A stretch of 64,000 nt of DNA. Origin: JACKAF01 sp041391485. GTDB lineage: Bacteria; Bdellovibrionota; FAC87; UBA2466; JACKAF01. Positions 27,576-37,694 of this stretch are shown here, piece by piece (the first letter of the stretch is position 1; each line of letters opens with the position of its first letter). The DNA is taken from the NCBI GenBank assembly GCA_041391485.1, contig JAWKNY010000015.1, forward strand, positions 1 to 64,000, written 5' to 3'. Below the pieces are notes generated by a model. It searched no databases. It was given only the letters and a program-made list of their open reading frames with translations, and was not told the origin of the DNA. Both the position numbers and the translations under genes were made by a program.

Positions 27576-28945
27576 ATGAAATTGTTTGGCTCCTTATTAT
27601 CCTTAGTACTCTGCCTGATTTCCGTGAACTGCCACTCGGCCAGCTATCAGAAAGTTGCCGAGCACACGCTTTTTAACGGGGACAAGCTCACCGAGTTCCG
27701 GTTGGAGAATGGGCTGCAGGTCCTGCACGTACCGCGCCATCAGGCCAAAGTGCTCACCTTTCAAGTTTGGTTTCGCGTGGGATCGCTCGACGAAAAATTG
27801 GACGCGAAGCTAAAAAAGACCGGACTCGCCCACTTGTTCGAACACATGATGTTCCGCGGCACCGCAAAGTACCCCGACGGAGTTTTTGACAAACTGGTTT
27901 CCCGGATGGGGGGAACGCACCAGAACGCCTCCACTTACTTTTATCGCACCAACTACTATGAAAGCGTCCCCTCGGATCAGCTCGAGAACATTATGACGCT
28001 CGAATCCGATCGCATGCACAACCTTCAGATTACTCCACAGCTTTTTGAGCGAGAAAAAGGAGCTGTGGTCGGCGAACTGAGACGTCATTTGGACTCGCCG
28101 GTGAGCGTAGGCTTTGATCACCTTCTCGAAGGGGCCTTCAAGGTCGCGCCGTACCGCTTTACGGTCCTCGGAAGCGAAAAGGAAATCAAAGGCTTTACGC
28201 TTGAAGAAGCCAACTATTTCTACAAGACCTACTACGCACCCAACAACGCGACCCTAATTGTTGTCGGGGATGTAGATACGGGACGCTTGATGTCGTTGGT
28301 AAGCAAATACTATGGTGAGATGAAGTCGCAGGAAGTGCCCAAGCACAAAGTTCCCGAGGAACCGGCGCAGACAAAAGAGAGAAAGATCTATACCCGTCAC
28401 AAGCAAGCCACCTCCGATTCTTTACTGGTGGGCTACCGCATCCGCCTGTGGAGTCGGCGGATTTCACTTCGCTGGCCTTGCTCGCAACGCATTTGTCGAC
28501 GGGCATGGAAGGCCGCTTGCGAAAGCTCCTGGTTGATCCGGGTATCGCCGTAAGCGCGAATGGGGCACCGAGCAGTCGACCGGATCTTTTTGAATTCGTT
28601 GTTAGTCTTTCCGAGAAACACCGTGCCGAGCGGGCACTCTCGCTTATCGATCAGGAGGTAGCAAGGCTCCAGAAGAGTCCCATCTCCGATAAGGACTTCC
28701 AGCGAGCTCTGAACCAGGAAAAATTGGACATGTACGGCAGCATCGGCAGCAACTCAAGTCTCGCCAACATGCTCGGTGAGTATCTGGTGCTCAGCGGCGA
28801 CTACTTGCTCGGCTTTAAGATGTTGTCGGCCTTTGAGAAGTTGACTCCCGCGGATCTTCAGAAAGCCGCCAAGCAGCACCTTAACAAAAAGCAACGCACC
28901 GTTGTGGTTATTCGACCCGCTAAACGCGGAGGAAAGAAATCATGA
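27576..28945 (+). CDS. M16 zinc peptidase, catalytic subunit (frameshifted)
   Basis: Pitrilysin/insulinase-family peptidase exported by a signal peptide (MKLFGSLLSLVLCLISVNC, possibly a lipoprotein). The inverted zinc motif HLFEH (HxxEH) is at about residues 87-91 and the distal glutamate lies in ESDRMHNL. The frame shifts near 28430, after which the second half continues to 28945. It overlaps the next M16 gene by ATGA, giving the usual active/inactive heterodimer pair. A TACAAT box at 27547-27552 may be the -10 of its promoter. Confidence 0.85.
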
Positions 28946-30315
28946 AGCAACTGGTACTGATTCTCATTCTTAGTGTTGGTGAGTTTATCTGGGCAGGTCC
29001 CAAGTTACTCTACGAAGAAGATCCTACGCTGCTTACCACTACCATCGAGATTGTCGTTCAGTCGGGATCTTCCGAAGATCCCACGACGAAGACCGGTATC
29101 GCCAACACGATCGCCGAACTCATGCTCCGTGGCACACAAAGCAAAGATCGCGCCACCTTCCAAAGCACGCTTGAGCGCATGGGTGGTTCGCTTGGAGGGG
29201 CCGCCAGTCATGACACGATTGAGTTCAGTGGCCAGGTTATCAAAGAAAATACCGATGCTTTCTTGGATCTGGTCACTGAGTTTTTCACCAAGCCCGCCTT
29301 CAATGAGAAGGAATTCAAGTCCCTCATGCAGGAAAACATCGCAGCCACGCAGCACATCAAAAATGTGAATACCCGCCTCGGCGGACTCGCGTTGCGCCGC
29401 GAGGTTTTCGCCGGCACGCCCTTGGAACGTCCCACGCAAGGAACTTTGAAAACGCTCAAAGCCATTCAGTTGAAAGATCTGAAAGAGCGCTACAAGACGA
29501 GCTTCCACAAAGGCAATCTGCTTTTTGCCGTCGCCTCCCCTTTTAAGCGAAGCCAGATTGAGAAGAAGTTGGAGGCAATCTGGAACGTATTGCCCGACGG
29601 CAAAGCGACCCCCTCTCCGCTTATCTCGCTCAAGATTCCTACCGAACCGACGCTGATTGTTGTGAATAAACCACACACCTCCTCCGGATCCGTGCTGATG
29701 GGCCAGGGCGGTATCGTAGCTCAGGAACCCGATCGCTATGATCTCTATCTGGGAAACTTTTCCTTTGGCGGCGAGCCGCTGGTTTCGCGTCTATTTAACG
29801 TGGTACGCGGGGCTTTGGGCTGGACCTATGCCATTGGATCGACTTACCAGGCGATGGGATCCCTTTCCAAGCAAAAAGGCCTTTTCATGGTCTACACCAC
29901 CCCCTCTATTGAGTTCACCACCAAGTCGCTCTTTAAGATACTCAACATGTGGGACAGCTATCTGGAAGGCGGGCTCAAGAAGGACGAGATCGACCTCGCG
30001 CAGGATAGCATGGTCAACTCCTATCCTTTTGGTTTTGATTCCGCGAATAAGCGGCTGGGATGGAAAGTGATGAGTGAGCTGTACGACGTACCGATTCTTT
30101 CGCCCGCGGAGTACGAAAGCAAGGTGCGATCCATCGGAAACGACGAACTCGTAAAGCGGCTGAAAAAACACCACACGCCACGTGGCTGGATTATCTCGAT
30201 TGTCGCCGATGCAAAGGTCATCCAAAAGCAGCTCGATGAGGAGCAAAAAAGCATTCCGGCCGAAAAAAGGCTGAAAATTGCCAAGGTGCTCCGCCCCGAG
30301 CAAATTATCGAATAA
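28942..30315 (+). CDS. M16 peptidase-like protein, non-catalytic subunit
   Basis: 457 residues, secreted (MKQLVLILILSVGEFIWA). The M16 fold is visible (TGIANTIAELMLRGTQ) but HxxEH is absent: the position reads IAELMLRG. The C-terminal domain has GGEPLVSRLFNVVRGALGWTYAIGS, the R/Y motif that binds substrate in the partner. Paired with the upstream catalytic gene, it should complete a periplasmic peptidase that degrades small proteins or processes signal fragments. Intact. Confidence 0.85.
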   Translation: MKQLVLILILSVGEFIWAGPKLLYEEDPTLLTTTIEIVVQSGSSEDPTTKTGIANTIAELMLRGTQSKDRATFQSTLERMGGSLGGAASHDTIEFSGQVIKENTDAFLDLVTEFFTKPAFNEKEFKSLMQENIAATQHIKNVNTRLGGLALRREVFAGTPLERPTQGTLKTLKAIQLKDLKERYKTSFHKGNLLFAVASPFKRSQIEKKLEAIWNVLPDGKATPSPLISLKIPTEPTLIVVNKPHTSSGSVLMGQGGIVAQEPDRYDLYLGNFSFGGEPLVSRLFNVVRGALGWTYAIGSTYQAMGSLSKQKGLFMVYTTPSIEFTTKSLFKILNMWDSYLEGGLKKDEIDLAQDSMVNSYPFGFDSANKRLGWKVMSELYDVPILSPAEYESKVRSIGNDELVKRLKKHHTPRGWIISIVADAKVIQKQLDEEQKSIPAEKRLKIAKVLRPEQIIE

Positions 30316-30356
30316 GTCGCACCCGACTGAGCCGTTTCTCAAGTCTTTTCCGCGTT

Positions 30357-30387
30357 CTCCTATGACGGACAAAACGTTCAATAGGAG
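30357..30387 (+). promoter_or_regulatory. Hairpin that can hide a ribosome binding site
   Basis: CTCCTAT (30357-30363) is complementary to ATAGGAG (30381-30387), which contains the Shine-Dalgarno of the gene starting at 30394. Seven base pairs with a 17-base loop. It could control translation, but no ligand or regulator is suggested. Confidence 0.35.
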
Positions 30388-30393
30388 GACACG

Positions 30394-30934
30394 ATGCTTC
30401 GCAATACACTTAGATTTTTGGCCCTTGGCTCTTTTCTGGTTTCTGTGGGAGCCCAGGCGACGAACCCCATCGAGATAGATCACTGCGGTTACAATATTTC
30501 GCAGCCCGGTCACTACAAAGTCGTGGCGGATCTGCAGTGCGCTCAGAATGAGCCCTATGCGATCCGCATCAGCAACACCCAGAACTCCGAAGTAAAACTG
30601 GATCTTGATGGCCATCGGCTCCGGGGTTTGTGGGGAGCAACGGTTTTCAATACACCATCGGACTTTTCGTGAACAACGCTCGCCGGGTGGAAATCAAATC
30701 GGATCGAAATGGGGCCGAGCTGCGAGGCTTTCAGACCGCAATCCAGCTGTGGGATCAAAACCGCGACGTGGAAATCGAGGGCAGAAAGATCCTTATCCGC
30801 GACAGCTCCGCAGGATCCAAATCCGCAATAGCCGCGAAGTAACGGTGCGACGTTTGCGGTTTCAGAATAACCGAGTCGACCAGCTCACACAGAACTCACA
30901 GGACGTTACCGTGTCAGACTTAAACGACCTGTAG
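30394..30934 (+). CDS. Secreted right-handed beta-helix-like protein (frameshifted)
   Basis: A signal peptide (MLRNTLRFLALGSFLVSVGA) leads into NISQPGHYKVVADL and repeated short strands typical of pectate-lyase-like beta-helices (NSEVKLDLDGHRLRG, ARRVEIKSDRNGAELRG, NSREVTVRRLRFQNNRVDQL). The frame shifts near 30640 and again near 30820; joined, the protein is about 179 residues, small for such a fold. No catalytic residues identified. It ends 8 bp before a strong terminator. Confidence 0.6.
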
Positions 30935-30942
30935 CCCATCAG

Positions 30943-30972
30943 AAGGCGGTGGCATAGGGCCACCGCCTTTTT
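30943..30972 (+). terminator. Rho-independent terminator
   Basis: AAGGCGGTGGC (30943-30953) pairs perfectly with GCCACCGCCTT (30959-30969) in an 11-bp stem with a 5-base loop, ending in TTTTT (30968-30972). It terminates the beta-helix gene and possibly the M16 operon. Confidence 0.9.
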
Positions 30973-31038
30973 CCCCGACACACTCCCCCTACCCAAAACC
31001 CCACTTGCAGATAGAGAATGGGTGCAGTGGGGGTCAAA

Positions 31039-32421
31039 ATGAAATGGTTTCTTCTTTCTCTTTTCGTCGTCACACTTTGCTTTGCCAATCCCTATCCGAA
31101 GGAATCCGAGGTTCCCAAAGACTCTCCGGCTGATTACTTCCGTCACTACCCGGAACCAAACAGGGTAAAAGCCGCAGAGGGAATTGAAGTCCTGCGAGTG
31201 GATGTGAGTTGGAAGGAAGGCGAAGTTTACGAAGTGAGCAAAGTGGTGAGAGAGCTTTCAGGCACTTCGGGACTGATGGCCCGCGCCACGCAAAACGATC
31301 CTCATGGAAGCTACCAAGGTCGCCTCATCGAACCTTTTACCCAAAGTGTGATGGGTCAAGATAGTTTGGGTACAGGTATGCTTTTTCGTCGACTCACTCG
31401 CGGCTTTTCGTTCCGCTTTCCGCTTCCCCAGAGTGCCGTCGAGTTTCAACTTGTTGCAGAAAATCCCGACTCGGGTGAAATGGAAACGGTTCTTAGCCAG
31501 CGCATTGAACCGTCGCAGTTAGCGCCGGCAACACCGGAAAGTCCAGCGGGTCTCGAAGTGCGCGCCTTGAAGCAGGCGACAGTACAGCCGCAAATTCGGG
31601 TGAACTTCTACGCAGAAGGCTATCTTGCCAGCCGCAAAGATCGTTTTTGGCAGGACGCACAGAAAGCCGTCAACGCGCTTTCCGAGAACAACTTTCCAGG
31701 GTTTTCGCAGATGAGTTTTTACGCGGTTTTCTACCCCTCCAACAAAGCGTTAGGGAGTGCAAAAGATTTGGGTCTACCGGTAGAAGAAAGAGACTCTTTT
31801 CTGGGGCTCTATTTTCCGTATTGGGAAAAATTTGGCCGGTGGTACCACGTGCTCTACCCCACCCGAGTCTCCAAGTACCGCGACGGAATCGGACTCGTGC
31901 CCTACGACTACCCCGTCATTCTCGTCGACGACAGCAACTACTGGGGGGTTGGAAATTTTCGTGAGCTAACAGCGGTGCCTACGGGGAGCTGGTCCTTCAC
32001 TTACCTATTGCTCCACGAAATGGGCCACTTCTTCGGCCTCAATGAGGAGTACGAAAGCGGAGGCCCCACCGAGTTGTCCTTCGCGCCGGAAATTGAAGAA
32101 CCCTGGTCCCAAAACATTACGTTTCTGCGCGATCCGCAAGGCTTGAAATGGAAGGAGTTTGTGGCGTCCTCTACACCCATCCCGACTCCCGCGTCTCAGT
32201 GGACGAGCGGCAAGTACGGCGCTTACAAAGGTGGTTACGCGCAAAGCGTTCCCGAAAACACGAGTCACAAACCTGGGATCGGTTGCGTAATGGCCAGTCA
32301 GGGGAATTTCTGTGCGATTTGTAAACACGCCATTGAGGCGCGCGTGCAGTTTGATTCAGGAAAGAGTCCGTTTATTTCAGATTCAGAAGCGCCTGCTTCA
32401 ATCCTGGCGCACAGGAGATAA
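31039..32421 (+). CDS. Secreted M64-type metallopeptidase
   Basis: 460 residues from ATG 31039, preferred over the ATG at 31018 because AGTGGGGG lies just upstream and the protein then starts with a signal peptide (MKWFLLSLFVVTLCFA). The zinc site HEMGHFFGLNEEY (HExxHxxGLxxEY) is the M64 (IgA-peptidase-type) signature and is preceded by the usual FAVFYPSNKALGS-like barrel region. The mature enzyme should cleave external or periplasmic proteins. The last 50 bp overlap the phosphatase gene on the other strand. Confidence 0.8.
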   Translation: MKWFLLSLFVVTLCFANPYPKESEVPKDSPADYFRHYPEPNRVKAAEGIEVLRVDVSWKEGEVYEVSKVVRELSGTSGLMARATQNDPHGSYQGRLIEPFTQSVMGQDSLGTGMLFRRLTRGFSFRFPLPQSAVEFQLVAENPDSGEMETVLSQRIEPSQLAPATPESPAGLEVRALKQATVQPQIRVNFYAEGYLASRKDRFWQDAQKAVNALSENNFPGFSQMSFYAVFYPSNKALGSAKDLGLPVEERDSFLGLYFPYWEKFGRWYHVLYPTRVSKYRDGIGLVPYDYPVILVDDSNYWGVGNFRELTAVPTGSWSFTYLLLHEMGHFFGLNEEYESGGPTELSFAPEIEEPWSQNITFLRDPQGLKWKEFVASSTPIPTPASQWTSGKYGAYKGGYAQSVPENTSHKPGIGCVMASQGNFCAICKHAIEARVQFDSGKSPFISDSEAPASILAHRR

Positions 32422-33133
32422 AGCTGCTCGTTTCTAGCGTCTGGCCGCCGTCAAAATCAAAGAACTCGCCACCCGCCTCACGCACCAAGCAGGCGATGGG
32501 AATGACATCCCACGGGGCGACGACCGGATCGATCATCGCATCCACAGCACCGCGCAAAAGCAAAGAATGGCCAAAGCAGTCGGTGTAACCACGGGCCAGC
32601 TCCGCTTTTTCCATGATCTGGTGCATGTAAGCCATCTTGCCGGCTTTCTCAAAACAATTTACATCGCCGATGGAAACGACGGCGTTCTCTAGCGTTTGGG
32701 TGGGCGAAACGTGCAGGCGCTGATCGTTGCAGAAGGTCCCTTTACCCAACACCGCCGTGTAAGTTTCCTGCAAAATCGGAAGCACCATGATGCCCAGGAC
32801 CACGCGTCGCCGGTGCAGGAGCCCGAGCAGAGTCCCAAATAGTGGAATGCCACGGATGAAACTTCGGGTCCCGTCGATGGGATCAATGGTCCAGACGAAA
32901 TCCGCATCAAGCGCTTCGGTGCCAAACTCTTCGCCCAAAATACCGTGACCGGGAAATCTCTTTCCGAGTTCTTTACGGATGTGCTCCTCGCCCTTTTTGT
33001 CGGCGATGGTAACCGGAGACTGATCCGCTTTGGTTTCAATTAAGATGGCTTGCCTAAAGTACGACGCTGCAATAGCAGAGGCTTCTTCGGCAATACGAAC
33101 GGCTTCGGGGAGAAACTCAGAGTATTCTGACAT
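32372..33133 (-). CDS. Inositol-monophosphatase-family phosphatase (histidinol-phosphatase-like)
   Basis: 253 residues. Metal-binding motifs of the family are EEFG (67-70), DPIDGTRSF (86-94) and PWDVIPIACLVREAGG (C-terminal). HisN-type histidinol phosphatases and SuhB-type inositol phosphatases look alike; the short length and RGIPLFGTLLGL favour the HisN-like group. It is 14 bp after the YhaM-like gene and co-directional, so probably one transcript. Confidence 0.8.
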   Translation of the reverse strand: MSEYSEFLPEAVRIAEEASAIAASYFRQAILIETKADQSPVTIADKKGEEHIRKELGKRFPGHGILGEEFGTEALDADFVWTIDPIDGTRSFIRGIPLFGTLLGLLHRRRVVLGIMVLPILQETYTAVLGKGTFCNDQRLHVSPTQTLENAVVSIGDVNCFEKAGKMAYMHQIMEKAELARGYTDCFGHSLLLRGAVDAMIDPVVAPWDVIPIACLVREAGGEFFDFDGGQTLETSSFISCAPGLKQALLNLK

Positions 33134-33147
33134 GCGGACAGTCTAGC

Positions 33148-34119
33148 TTAGTTCGGGGCATTTAGGTAGATGTCGGGCCGGTAGTAGTACTGGTGGTACG
33201 CGCGGTGCTCCGGAGTCCAACGCGACTTGCCTTTTACCGACTGCATGAAGGTCTGGATGCTGTTGATTTTGGAATCCATGTCGTCGAGCTGATGCACCAG
33301 TTGCGCCTCAATCGTATGCGGTCGCTTGGGCGAGCCGTACTCCAGATGACCATGGTGCGCGAGCACAATGTGTTTCAGTTGGTACTCAAGCTCCCTAGGA
33401 AAACCGGGAATCTCGCGGATCTTTCTATCAATCAGGATCGCACCAATCGTGATATGGCCAACCAGTTTGCCCTCGTCCGTGTAACTAAAAGCGTTGTTGT
33501 AAGAGAGCTCGAAAATCTTCCCAAAATCATGGAAGGCCGCGCCAAAAACGGCGATGTCGCGATCGATGCCTTCGTAGTATTTCAAGACCGCATCGACGAG
33601 GTGGATGAGCTGAAGCGAGTGCACCAGCAGGCCTCCCAAAAAGGCGTGGTGGATCGTTTTCGCGGCCGGGCAGACCTTGTAGCGTTCCGCGATCTCAGGA
33701 TCTTTCAAGAGCGCCAAGGAGAGCTTGCGGACCCAAGGGTTCTCGACCGCTTCAAAGACCGAGAGTAGCTCCTTATAGAGAGCCTCCACATTCTCAGGCC
33801 CCTCCGGCAGGAAGTCCCGCAGGTCCACTTCTTCGGCGGATACAGGAATCAAATGGTCCACAATTAGCTGCAAGCGGTTCTGGTAGGCGTTCACTTTGCC
33901 CCCGACCGCAATCACATCCCCGGTATCGAAAGTCTCCGCGATGTCGGTGGCGTTCTCCCAAACGCGGGAGTCGATCTCGCCCGAGCGGTCCATGAGGCTA
34001 ATGGCCAGATAAGGCTTCCCGTTGCGTGCCAGCGGGGTTTCTTTGCCTTTCACCAGGAAGGTGGAATGGACCGTATCATGGGGTTTTAAGTCCTTGATAA
34101 ATATATTTTTTTCGAGCAA
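33148..34119 (-). CDS. YhaM-family 3'-5' exoribonuclease (OB + HD domains)
   Basis: 323 residues. An N-terminal OB-like domain (DRSGEIDSRVWENA, VGGKVNAYQNRLQLIVDHL) is followed by an HD domain with HHAFLGGLLVHSLQ, AAFHDFGKI and VLAHHGHLEYGSP, in the order of YhaM/CBF1 nucleases, which trim RNA or DNA 3' ends. The start is TTG 34119 after AAGGGA; no in-frame ATG or GTG exists before the upstream stop. Intact. Confidence 0.85.
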   Translation of the reverse strand: MLEKNIFIKDLKPHDTVHSTFLVKGKETPLARNGKPYLAISLMDRSGEIDSRVWENATDIAETFDTGDVIAVGGKVNAYQNRLQLIVDHLIPVSAEEVDLRDFLPEGPENVEALYKELLSVFEAVENPWVRKLSLALLKDPEIAERYKVCPAAKTIHHAFLGGLLVHSLQLIHLVDAVLKYYEGIDRDIAVFGAAFHDFGKIFELSYNNAFSYTDEGKLVGHITIGAILIDRKIREIPGFPRELEYQLKHIVLAHHGHLEYGSPKRPHTIEAQLVHQLDDMDSKINSIQTFMQSVKGKSRWTPEHRAYHQYYYRPDIYLNAPN

Positions 34120-34206
34120 CTCGGATCCCTTCGAAACTTCCCCACCCTTTTATCCCGATGCGTCGAAATTGGGAAGCCATAAACTGCCCACCCAAGGAAC
34201 CAGGTC

Positions 34207-34235
34207 TTGAAGCCGCACGCAATACGCTATATACA
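34207..34235 (+). promoter_or_regulatory. Sigma70-type promoter of the gap operon
   Basis: TTGAAG (34207-34212), a 17-bp spacer, then TATACA (34230-34235). A GAGGAGG ribosome site follows six bases before the ATG at 34273. Confidence 0.6.
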
Positions 34236-34272
34236 ACGGATCACTAAACTTTTAGTCGAGTGAGGAGGCACG

Positions 34273-35291
34273 ATGGCTGGGCAAAAGATTCGAGTGGGCA
34301 TTAACGGTTTTGGCAGAATTGGGCGTATCACGACCCGATTGCTCTGGGCGCGACCCGAGTTTGAGCTGGTGGCCATCAACGATCTCACCGAGCTTGAGAA
34401 GAACGCCCACCTCTTGAAGTACGATTCCGTCCACGGACCGTGGGGACACGAGGTCAGCTGGGACAAGGACGCCCTTCTTGTGGACGCCAAGCCCGTAAAG
34501 GTTTTTGCTCACAAAGATCCCGCCGAACTCCCTTGGAAAGATCTGGGAGTGGATATCGTCATCGAGTCCACCGGTATTTTTACAAGCTACGACGGAGCCG
34601 CTAAGCATTTGAGCGCCGGCGCCAAGAAAGTCATCGTCTCGGCTCCGGTCAAAGATCCGGACAAGATCAAGACCATGGTCTACGGGATCAACCATACGGA
34701 CTACGATCCCAGTAAGAACGATGTGGTCTCTAACGCCTCGTGCACCACGAACTGTCTGGCGCCTGTAGTAAAAGTCTTGCACGACAAGTTTACCGTTCAG
34801 CGCGGTCTGATGACGACAGTGCACTCTTACACCAACGATCAACGTGTTTTGGATTTGGGACACTCCGATTACCGCCGCATGCGCGCCGCCGCGATCAACA
34901 TGATCCCGACATCAACGGGCGCCGCCAAAGCCGTGGGACTTGTGATCCCGGAACTCGCCGGCAAACTGACCGGAACTTCTGTACGCGTACCGACACCCAA
35001 CGTTTCCCTCGTGGATTTTGTGGGTGATTTGGGCAAGAAGACGACGGTAGAAGAAGTGAACGAGGCTTTTATTCACGCAGCCTCCACGGGCCCGCTTAAA
35101 GGCGTACTGAACGCTGTGAACGCGCCTCTTGTCTCGTCCGATTTTAACGGCGACAAGCACTCTTCGAGCGTCGATCTCCTCCACGATGGTGGTGGATGGT
35201 TCGATGGTGAAGGTACTTAGCTGGTACGACAACGAGCGGCTTTTCTTCACGCATGTTGGACCTGGCGGCGTGGATGGCGAGCAAGTTTTAG
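34273..35291 (+). CDS. gap: Glyceraldehyde-3-phosphate dehydrogenase (C-terminal frameshift)
   Basis: Glycolytic enzyme converting glyceraldehyde-3-phosphate to 1,3-bisphosphoglycerate. INGFGRIGR (NAD site), the catalytic cysteine in SNASCTTNC and VPTPNVSLVDF are all present. The frame breaks near 35170 just before the last 40 residues; the continuation VDGSMVKVLSWYDNE is in the next frame, and a further shift gives the standard ending STRMLDLAAWMASKF with TAG at 35289-35291. That TAG shares its last base with the pgk start codon. First gene of gap-pgk-tpiA-secG. Confidence 0.95.
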
Positions 35292-36496
35292 TGAATTACC
35301 CGAAGATTCAAGATCTTGACCTGAAAGGGAAGCGCGTTCTTCTGCGCGTGGACTTTAATGTCCCGCTGAAAGAGAGCGACAAGGGGATCGTCGTTGCCGA
35401 CGACACCCGTATCACAGCGGCTCTGCCGACGATCCAATTCGTTTTGGAACAAGGCGGAAAGTGCTTGCTCGCTTCCCATTTGGGACGGCCCAAAGGCCAA
35501 CGCAATCCCAAGTACAGTTTGGAACCCGTCGGTACGCACTTGAGCACGCTTCTCGGTAAGGACGTGATTCTAACGGAAGACTGCGTGGGGGATGGCCCAC
35601 GCGGGCTTTCCCACAACATGCGACCTGGCGACGTGTTGCTGCTTGAAAACTTGCGCTTTGAGACGGGCGAGGAATCCAATAGCCCGGTCTTTTCGCAGAA
35701 GCTCGCGGAACTTTGTGACGTCTATATTAATGACGCGTTCGGAACCATGCACCGAGCCCACGCTTCTACAGAAGGCATCACGCATTTTGTGGAGAAAAAG
35801 GGAATCGGGCTCCTTGTCCAACAGGAGCTGAAATACCTGGAGCCCTTGCGCGAAGCCCCTAAGCGGCCGTTTGTTCTGGCGATGGGCGGGGCCAAGATCT
35901 CAGACAAGATGGGCGTGATTGAGCACTTCCTTCCGAAGGTGGATACGCTGCTGATCGGCGGTGCCATGGCCTACGCCTTTTTGCGGGCGCGCGGTTATGA
36001 AGTGGGCAAAAGCCTTTGTCCCGAAGAACAGATCCCACTCGCCCAAAAATTGATGAAGGCAGCCGACGCGCGCAATGTGCACATCCTGCTGCCAATCGAC
36101 CATGTGGTCGCCGCGAGCTTTGACTCCGAAAAAGGCGAGCTGACCGACGGGGAGAACATCCCGGGCGATAAGATGGGCCTTGATATCGGACCGAAGACGG
36201 TTTCGCTTTATGAACGGCCTATCTCCCAGGCCGAGACTATTTTCTGGAATGGGCCCATGGGCGTCTTTGAAAAGCCGGCCTTCTCGGAGGGCACCTTTGG
36301 CATTGCACGCGCGATTGGGGCTTCTCGGGCTCAGAAACTCGCTGGAGGCGGAGACTGCGCGGCAGCGGTTGCGGCCTCGGGTGAGGAAGCGAATTTCGAT
36401 TTTATCAGCACGGGTGGCGGGGCGACGCTGGAGTTCCTGGAAGGGAAGAACCTGCCTGGGCTTAAGGCGCTTGCGCTTTCCAAGCGTGAAAGCTAG
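35291..36496 (+). CDS. pgk: Phosphoglycerate kinase
   Basis: 401 residues from GTG 35291: MNYPKIQDLDLKGKRVLLR, then VDFNVPL, the substrate-binding start of the family. SHLGRPKG, GTMHRAHAST, and the nucleotide-binding GGGDCAAAV and STGGGATLEFL follow in order. The longer open frame upstream is the displaced end of gap, so GTG 35291 (TAGTG overlap with the gap stop) is the true start. Intact. Confidence 0.95.
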   Translation: MNYPKIQDLDLKGKRVLLRVDFNVPLKESDKGIVVADDTRITAALPTIQFVLEQGGKCLLASHLGRPKGQRNPKYSLEPVGTHLSTLLGKDVILTEDCVGDGPRGLSHNMRPGDVLLLENLRFETGEESNSPVFSQKLAELCDVYINDAFGTMHRAHASTEGITHFVEKKGIGLLVQQELKYLEPLREAPKRPFVLAMGGAKISDKMGVIEHFLPKVDTLLIGGAMAYAFLRARGYEVGKSLCPEEQIPLAQKLMKAADARNVHILLPIDHVVAASFDSEKGELTDGENIPGDKMGLDIGPKTVSLYERPISQAETIFWNGPMGVFEKPAFSEGTFGIARAIGASRAQKLAGGGDCAAAVAASGEEANFDFISTGGGATLEFLEGKNLPGLKALALSKRES

Positions 36497-36546
36497 AACG
36501 ATAGACCTGTTTTTGGCTAGATTTAAGGGCTGAGCAAGGTAAAGAG

Positions 36547-37335
36547 ATGCGAATACCGTTATTTGCAGCAAATTGGAAAATGAACAAGGCGGTCTCTGAG
36601 ACGGCTGAGTTTGTGACCCAGTTGAGCGAGCTGCTCGTGGCCGCGCCCGGTAAGCTGGGCACCGACTTTGAGGTGCTCCTTTGCCCGCAAAGCACGCATC
36701 TTTCCACGCTTTCGGCCTCGATTGGGACCCGTCCCATTGAGTTTGGCGCGCAGAATTGCGGTACCGCCAAGAATGGCGCGTTCACTGGGGAGATTTCCCC
36801 AGTCGTCCTAAAAGAGCTCGGCTGCGGTTGGACGCTCGTTGGCCACTCGGAACGGCGCCACATTTATCTAGAGGATGATGCTCTCGTTCTCAGTCGCACC
36901 CGAGCCGCACTGGCCGAGGGGCTTTCGGTCGTTCTGTGTGTAGGGGAAAAGCTTGAGGAGCGCCGGGCCGATCGCACGATGCAGGTCGTGGAGACGCAGC
37001 TCTCGATTCTTAAGGGAATGAGTGCGGCCGATATTGAGCGCATCGTGGTGGCTTATGAGCCGGTTTGGGCGATTGGCACCGGGGAAAACGCCACGCCGGA
37101 ACAGGCGGAGGCCGTGCACGCCTCCATCCGCAAGTGGTATGCTTCGGCGCTTGGAGAAAAGGCAGCCGATGCGCTTCGGATCCTGTATGGTGGAAGCGTT
37201 AAGCCGGAGAATGCCGCCCAGTTGCTACGTGAAGCGGATGTGGACGGATTTTTGGTAGGTGGAGCGAGTCTGGACCCAGTTGTTTTTAGCAATGTGATAA
37301 AGAATGGGTTAGAATCTCGCGCACCGGGAGTATAG
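36547..37335 (+). CDS. tpiA: Triosephosphate isomerase
   Basis: 262 residues with NWKMNK (catalytic Lys, 10-15), GHSERR (catalytic His), and YEPVWAIGTG (catalytic Glu). Interconverts the triose phosphates. It follows pgk by 50 bp and precedes secG by 4 bp, as in many proteobacteria. Intact. Confidence 0.95.
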   Translation: MRIPLFAANWKMNKAVSETAEFVTQLSELLVAAPGKLGTDFEVLLCPQSTHLSTLSASIGTRPIEFGAQNCGTAKNGAFTGEISPVVLKELGCGWTLVGHSERRHIYLEDDALVLSRTRAALAEGLSVVLCVGEKLEERRADRTMQVVETQLSILKGMSAADIERIVVAYEPVWAIGTGENATPEQAEAVHASIRKWYASALGEKAADALRILYGGSVKPENAAQLLREADVDGFLVGGASLDPVVFSNVIKNGLESRAPGV

Positions 37336-37339
37336 AGAC

Positions 37340-37678
37340 GTGACGTTTTTAATTGTGGTTCATTTAACGATGTGTGTGGCACTCATCGGAATTATTCTGC
37401 TCCAGCCGGGAAAATCCGACATGGGAATCGGTTTTGGTAGCAGCAGCCAAAGCATCTTTGGTAGTAAGGGTGCTGGTAACTTTCTGACGAAGGTTACTTC
37501 GATCGCAGCTTTGATTTTTGTTTGTACGAGTTTTTTTCTGACCCGCTCGCGACTTGTGGAAGCGGAACAATCGGTCATCGGATCCACCCCGGCACCGATT
37601 GAAGAAAAGAAGGCGCCGGAAAAAATGCCGGCGGCTCCTGAGACTCCAGCGGAACCAGCCGCTCCGGAAAAAAAGTAG
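37340..37678 (+). CDS. secG: Preprotein translocase subunit SecG
   Basis: 112 residues from GTG 37340. Two membrane segments (residues 1-20 and 50-68) flank the conserved loop PGKSDMGIGFGSSSQSIFG. The C-terminal tail is Pro/Ala/Glu/Lys-rich. It accompanies SecYE in protein export and is fused to the end of the glycolytic operon, followed directly by tRNA-Leu. Confidence 0.9.
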   Translation: MTFLIVVHLTMCVALIGIILLQPGKSDMGIGFGSSSQSIFGSKGAGNFLTKVTSIAALIFVCTSFFLTRSRLVEAEQSVIGSTPAPIEEKKAPEKMPAAPETPAEPAAPEKK

Positions 37679-37694
37679 TTTTTAGTTCGTCTAC

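Noticed and set aside
32372..32421. Shifted stop to remove the 50-bp overlap of the M64 and phosphatase genes
   Set aside because: Both C-termini contain plausible sequence, and short convergent overlaps are frequent in this window.
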